Assembly: GCA_029933635.1 (NCBI GenBank)
Contig: JAOZNS010000152.1
Coordinates: 1-6,571, forward strand
Direction: 5' to 3'
DNA from: Candidatus Zixiibacteriota bacterium
Lineage (GTDB): Bacteria; Zixibacteria; MSB-5A5; SM1-73
Length of the DNA: 6,571 nucleotides
The notes below the pieces were generated by a model that saw nothing but the letters and a program-made list of their open reading frames with translations, had not been told where the DNA came from and ran no database searches. Of the stretch, positions 5,196 through 6,571 are shown one piece after another (the stretch's first letter is position 1; every line of letters starts with the position of its first letter). Made by a program: the position numbers and the translations under genes.

Positions 5196-6329
5196 ATGAA
5201 GTCCGAATATAAGTACATAACCTTAACCGACTGGATAATCTTTTTCGTTTCCACTTTTTTGATATTTCTCTCCTCCGTGCTCCTGGTCATCTCTGCGGTG
5301 ATCTTTGCCCTCATCCGCCTGCTTAAGAAAAGACCTCTTTTGATCTTAGCTTCGGTTTCAGGCTTGATTTTGCTATTCATGGTGGTTCAGTGGACTTTGA
5401 TTCCTATCCCTTGGAGATCTGCGAGTCCTTCCGTTTCTATTATAATAAAACCGGGTGACAGCATGACTCAAATCGTGGACCGATTGAAGGAGGCAAAATT
5501 GATACGAAACGGAACTGTGATTCTTTTTCTGAGTGAACTTCTAGGAAAGGATCGTCATATCCAGGCAGGGAGGTATAATTTTGAAAAAGGAATAACCCTG
5601 TATGCCATTTTTAGTAAACTCCTCAGAGGAGATGTAACCTTAAGGGAGGTGACCATTCCAGAGGGAAAAACGATAAAACAGATCGCCGGGATTTTAAAAA
5701 AGGAAATTGGAGTAGACTCCTTGGAGTTTGTCAGCCTCACGACAGATAGCCAGTTTGCTAAAAGCATGGGAATTTTTGCCTCCAGCCTGGAAGGATATTT
5801 ATTTCCGGAAACTTATAGATTCTCTTGGGGAGCTTCTTCCAAGGAAGTAGCCAGGGCTATGGTCCAGCAGTTTAAGAAGGTCTTCGACGATAGCCTGCTA
5901 AAGCGGGCAGAAGAGCTCAATTTTTCCTTACACCAGGTGGTCACCTTAGCTTCCATGATTGAGGCTGAAGCGAAAGTAGAAAAAGAAAGAAAGTTAATCT
6001 CTGCGGTATTCCATAATCGTTTAAAGCGAGGAATGCTTCTTCAATGTTGTCCCACGGTGATCTATGTGTTGCCTGAAGTCAGGCTGCCACTTCTGCAAAA
6101 AGATTTGGAGATAGATTCGCCTTACAACACCTATAAATATCCTGGTCTTCCTCCGGGACCGATCTGCAATCCAGGTAAAGCTTCCCTTCTGGCTGCATTG
6201 TATCCACAAGATGTAGGCTATCTATATTTCGTGTCCAGAGGAGATGGATCCCACATCTTCTCAACCACTTTAGCGGAACATACCAAAGCCAAAAGTAGAA
6301 TCAAACAAGCTAAAGGCAATAATATGTAG
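5196..6329 (+). CDS. mltG: Endolytic peptidoglycan transglycosylase MltG (YceG-like)
   Basis: MltG is an inner-membrane enzyme that cuts nascent glycan strands in the periplasm and is thought to set their length by ending polymerisation. The 377-residue product has a LysM-like section after the membrane anchor (SIIIKPGDSMTQIVDRLKEA, about 81-100). The catalytic domain carries LEGYLFPETY (198-207), LASMIEAEA (251-259) with the expected catalytic Glu256, LLQCCPTVIY (281-290) and the YNTY...GLPPGPICNPG signature near the C-terminus. The N-terminus has two hydrophobic segments, about 13-40 and 48-69, where most relatives have one. Two adjacent cysteines (284-285) replace the usual Ser-Asp in LQSDPTVIY. 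The gene starts three bases after ruvX and has only a weak ribosome site, which suggests translational coupling. Identification is firm. Confidence 0.95.
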   Translation: MKSEYKYITLTDWIIFFVSTFLIFLSSVLLVISAVIFALIRLLKKRPLLILASVSGLILLFMVVQWTLIPIPWRSASPSVSIIIKPGDSMTQIVDRLKEAKLIRNGTVILFLSELLGKDRHIQAGRYNFEKGITLYAIFSKLLRGDVTLREVTIPEGKTIKQIAGILKKEIGVDSLEFVSLTTDSQFAKSMGIFASSLEGYLFPETYRFSWGASSKEVARAMVQQFKKVFDDSLLKRAEELNFSLHQVVTLASMIEAEAKVEKERKLISAVFHNRLKRGMLLQCCPTVIYVLPEVRLPLLQKDLEIDSPYNTYKYPGLPPGPICNPGKASLLAALYPQDVGYLYFVSRGDGSHIFSTTLAEHTKAKSRIKQAKGNNM

Positions 6330-6344
6330 TTAAGAATTATGAAA

Positions 6345-6415
6345 CCTTTACCCTAAGCCTCTTCTTCTGTTCTGCAATAGATTGGGTAAGGGAACCTAAA
6401 AGGAGATTTTGGTTC
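6345..6415 (+). terminator. Possible stem-loops ending the ruvX-mltG transcript
   Basis: Two inverted repeats follow the mltG stop. CCTTTACCC (6345-6353) pairs with GGGTAAGGG (6384-6392) with one G-T pair and a 30-base loop. GAACC-T-AAAA (6392-6401) pairs with TTTTGGTTC (6407-6415), with one bulged T and a 5-base loop. Neither is followed by a strong T-run, and they overlap by one base, so they may be alternatives. Their position fits a terminator, but proof is lacking. Confidence 0.35.
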
Positions 6416-6456
6416 TAAATTAAAGTACATTAATTTTGCTTTTTAATTGATATTGT

Positions 6457-6484
6457 TTGACAATTTAAACGTATATGATATATT
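6457..6484 (+). promoter_or_regulatory. Promoter of the initiator tRNA gene
   Basis: TTGACA (6457-6462) is a perfect -35 element. A 16-base spacer leads to TATATT (6479-6484), five of six to the -10 consensus. The predicted transcription start, near 6490-6492, gives a leader of only a few bases before the tRNA at 6495, as expected for a strongly expressed single tRNA gene. Confidence 0.7.
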
Positions 6485-6494
6485 GAAAAAAGAT

Positions 6495-6568
<74 letters not shown>

Positions 6569-6571
6569 TTT

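Overview
The window is ordinary bacterial chromosome with moderate GC and several well-known housekeeping genes. It ends in an initiator tRNA whose gene does not encode CCA. The mix is a purQ start cut by the window edge, a DUF4321 membrane protein, tatA, an archaeal-type UPF0282 metallo-hydrolase, a lone galT-like gene, ruvX and mltG. With intergenic spaces rich in hairpin repeats, this fits an uncultured Gram-negative-type lineage, perhaps near the FCB/Zixibacteria-like candidate phyla. That placement is inference from gene content only; nothing in the window fixes the phylum.

Layout. Positions 1-1263 (+): purQ (5' end missing), a DUF4321 small membrane protein 12 bases later, then tatA; probably one transcription unit. 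Positions 1264-1417: a short spacer with a possible remnant of a dispersed repeat. Positions 1418-1864 (+): a 148-residue protein I do not recognise. Positions 1865-2164: a 300-base spacer between convergent genes, carrying three separate stem-loops. Positions 2165-3028 (-): a UPF0282/COG2248 metallo-beta-lactamase-fold hydrolase, the only minus-strand gene. Positions 3029-3609: a 581-base gap with a GC-rich structured repeat-like patch, what looks like a small frameshifted gene, and a good sigma70-type promoter. Positions 3610-4641 (+): a galactose-1-phosphate uridylyltransferase-family enzyme. Positions 4764-6329 (+): ruvX followed after three bases by mltG, a clear two-gene unit. Positions 6457-6568 (+): promoter and tRNA-fMet.

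Functionally these are mostly independent core jobs: purine synthesis (PurQ), protein export (TatA), sugar nucleotide exchange (GalT), 16S rRNA maturation (RuvX/YqgF), glycan strand termination (MltG) and translation initiation (tRNA-fMet). I found no convincing undescribed multi-gene system. The best leads are the broken small gene at 3404-3585, whose restored frame faintly resembles CdiI-type immunity proteins, the structured repeats around the minus-strand hydrolase, and the unfamiliar 148-residue protein.
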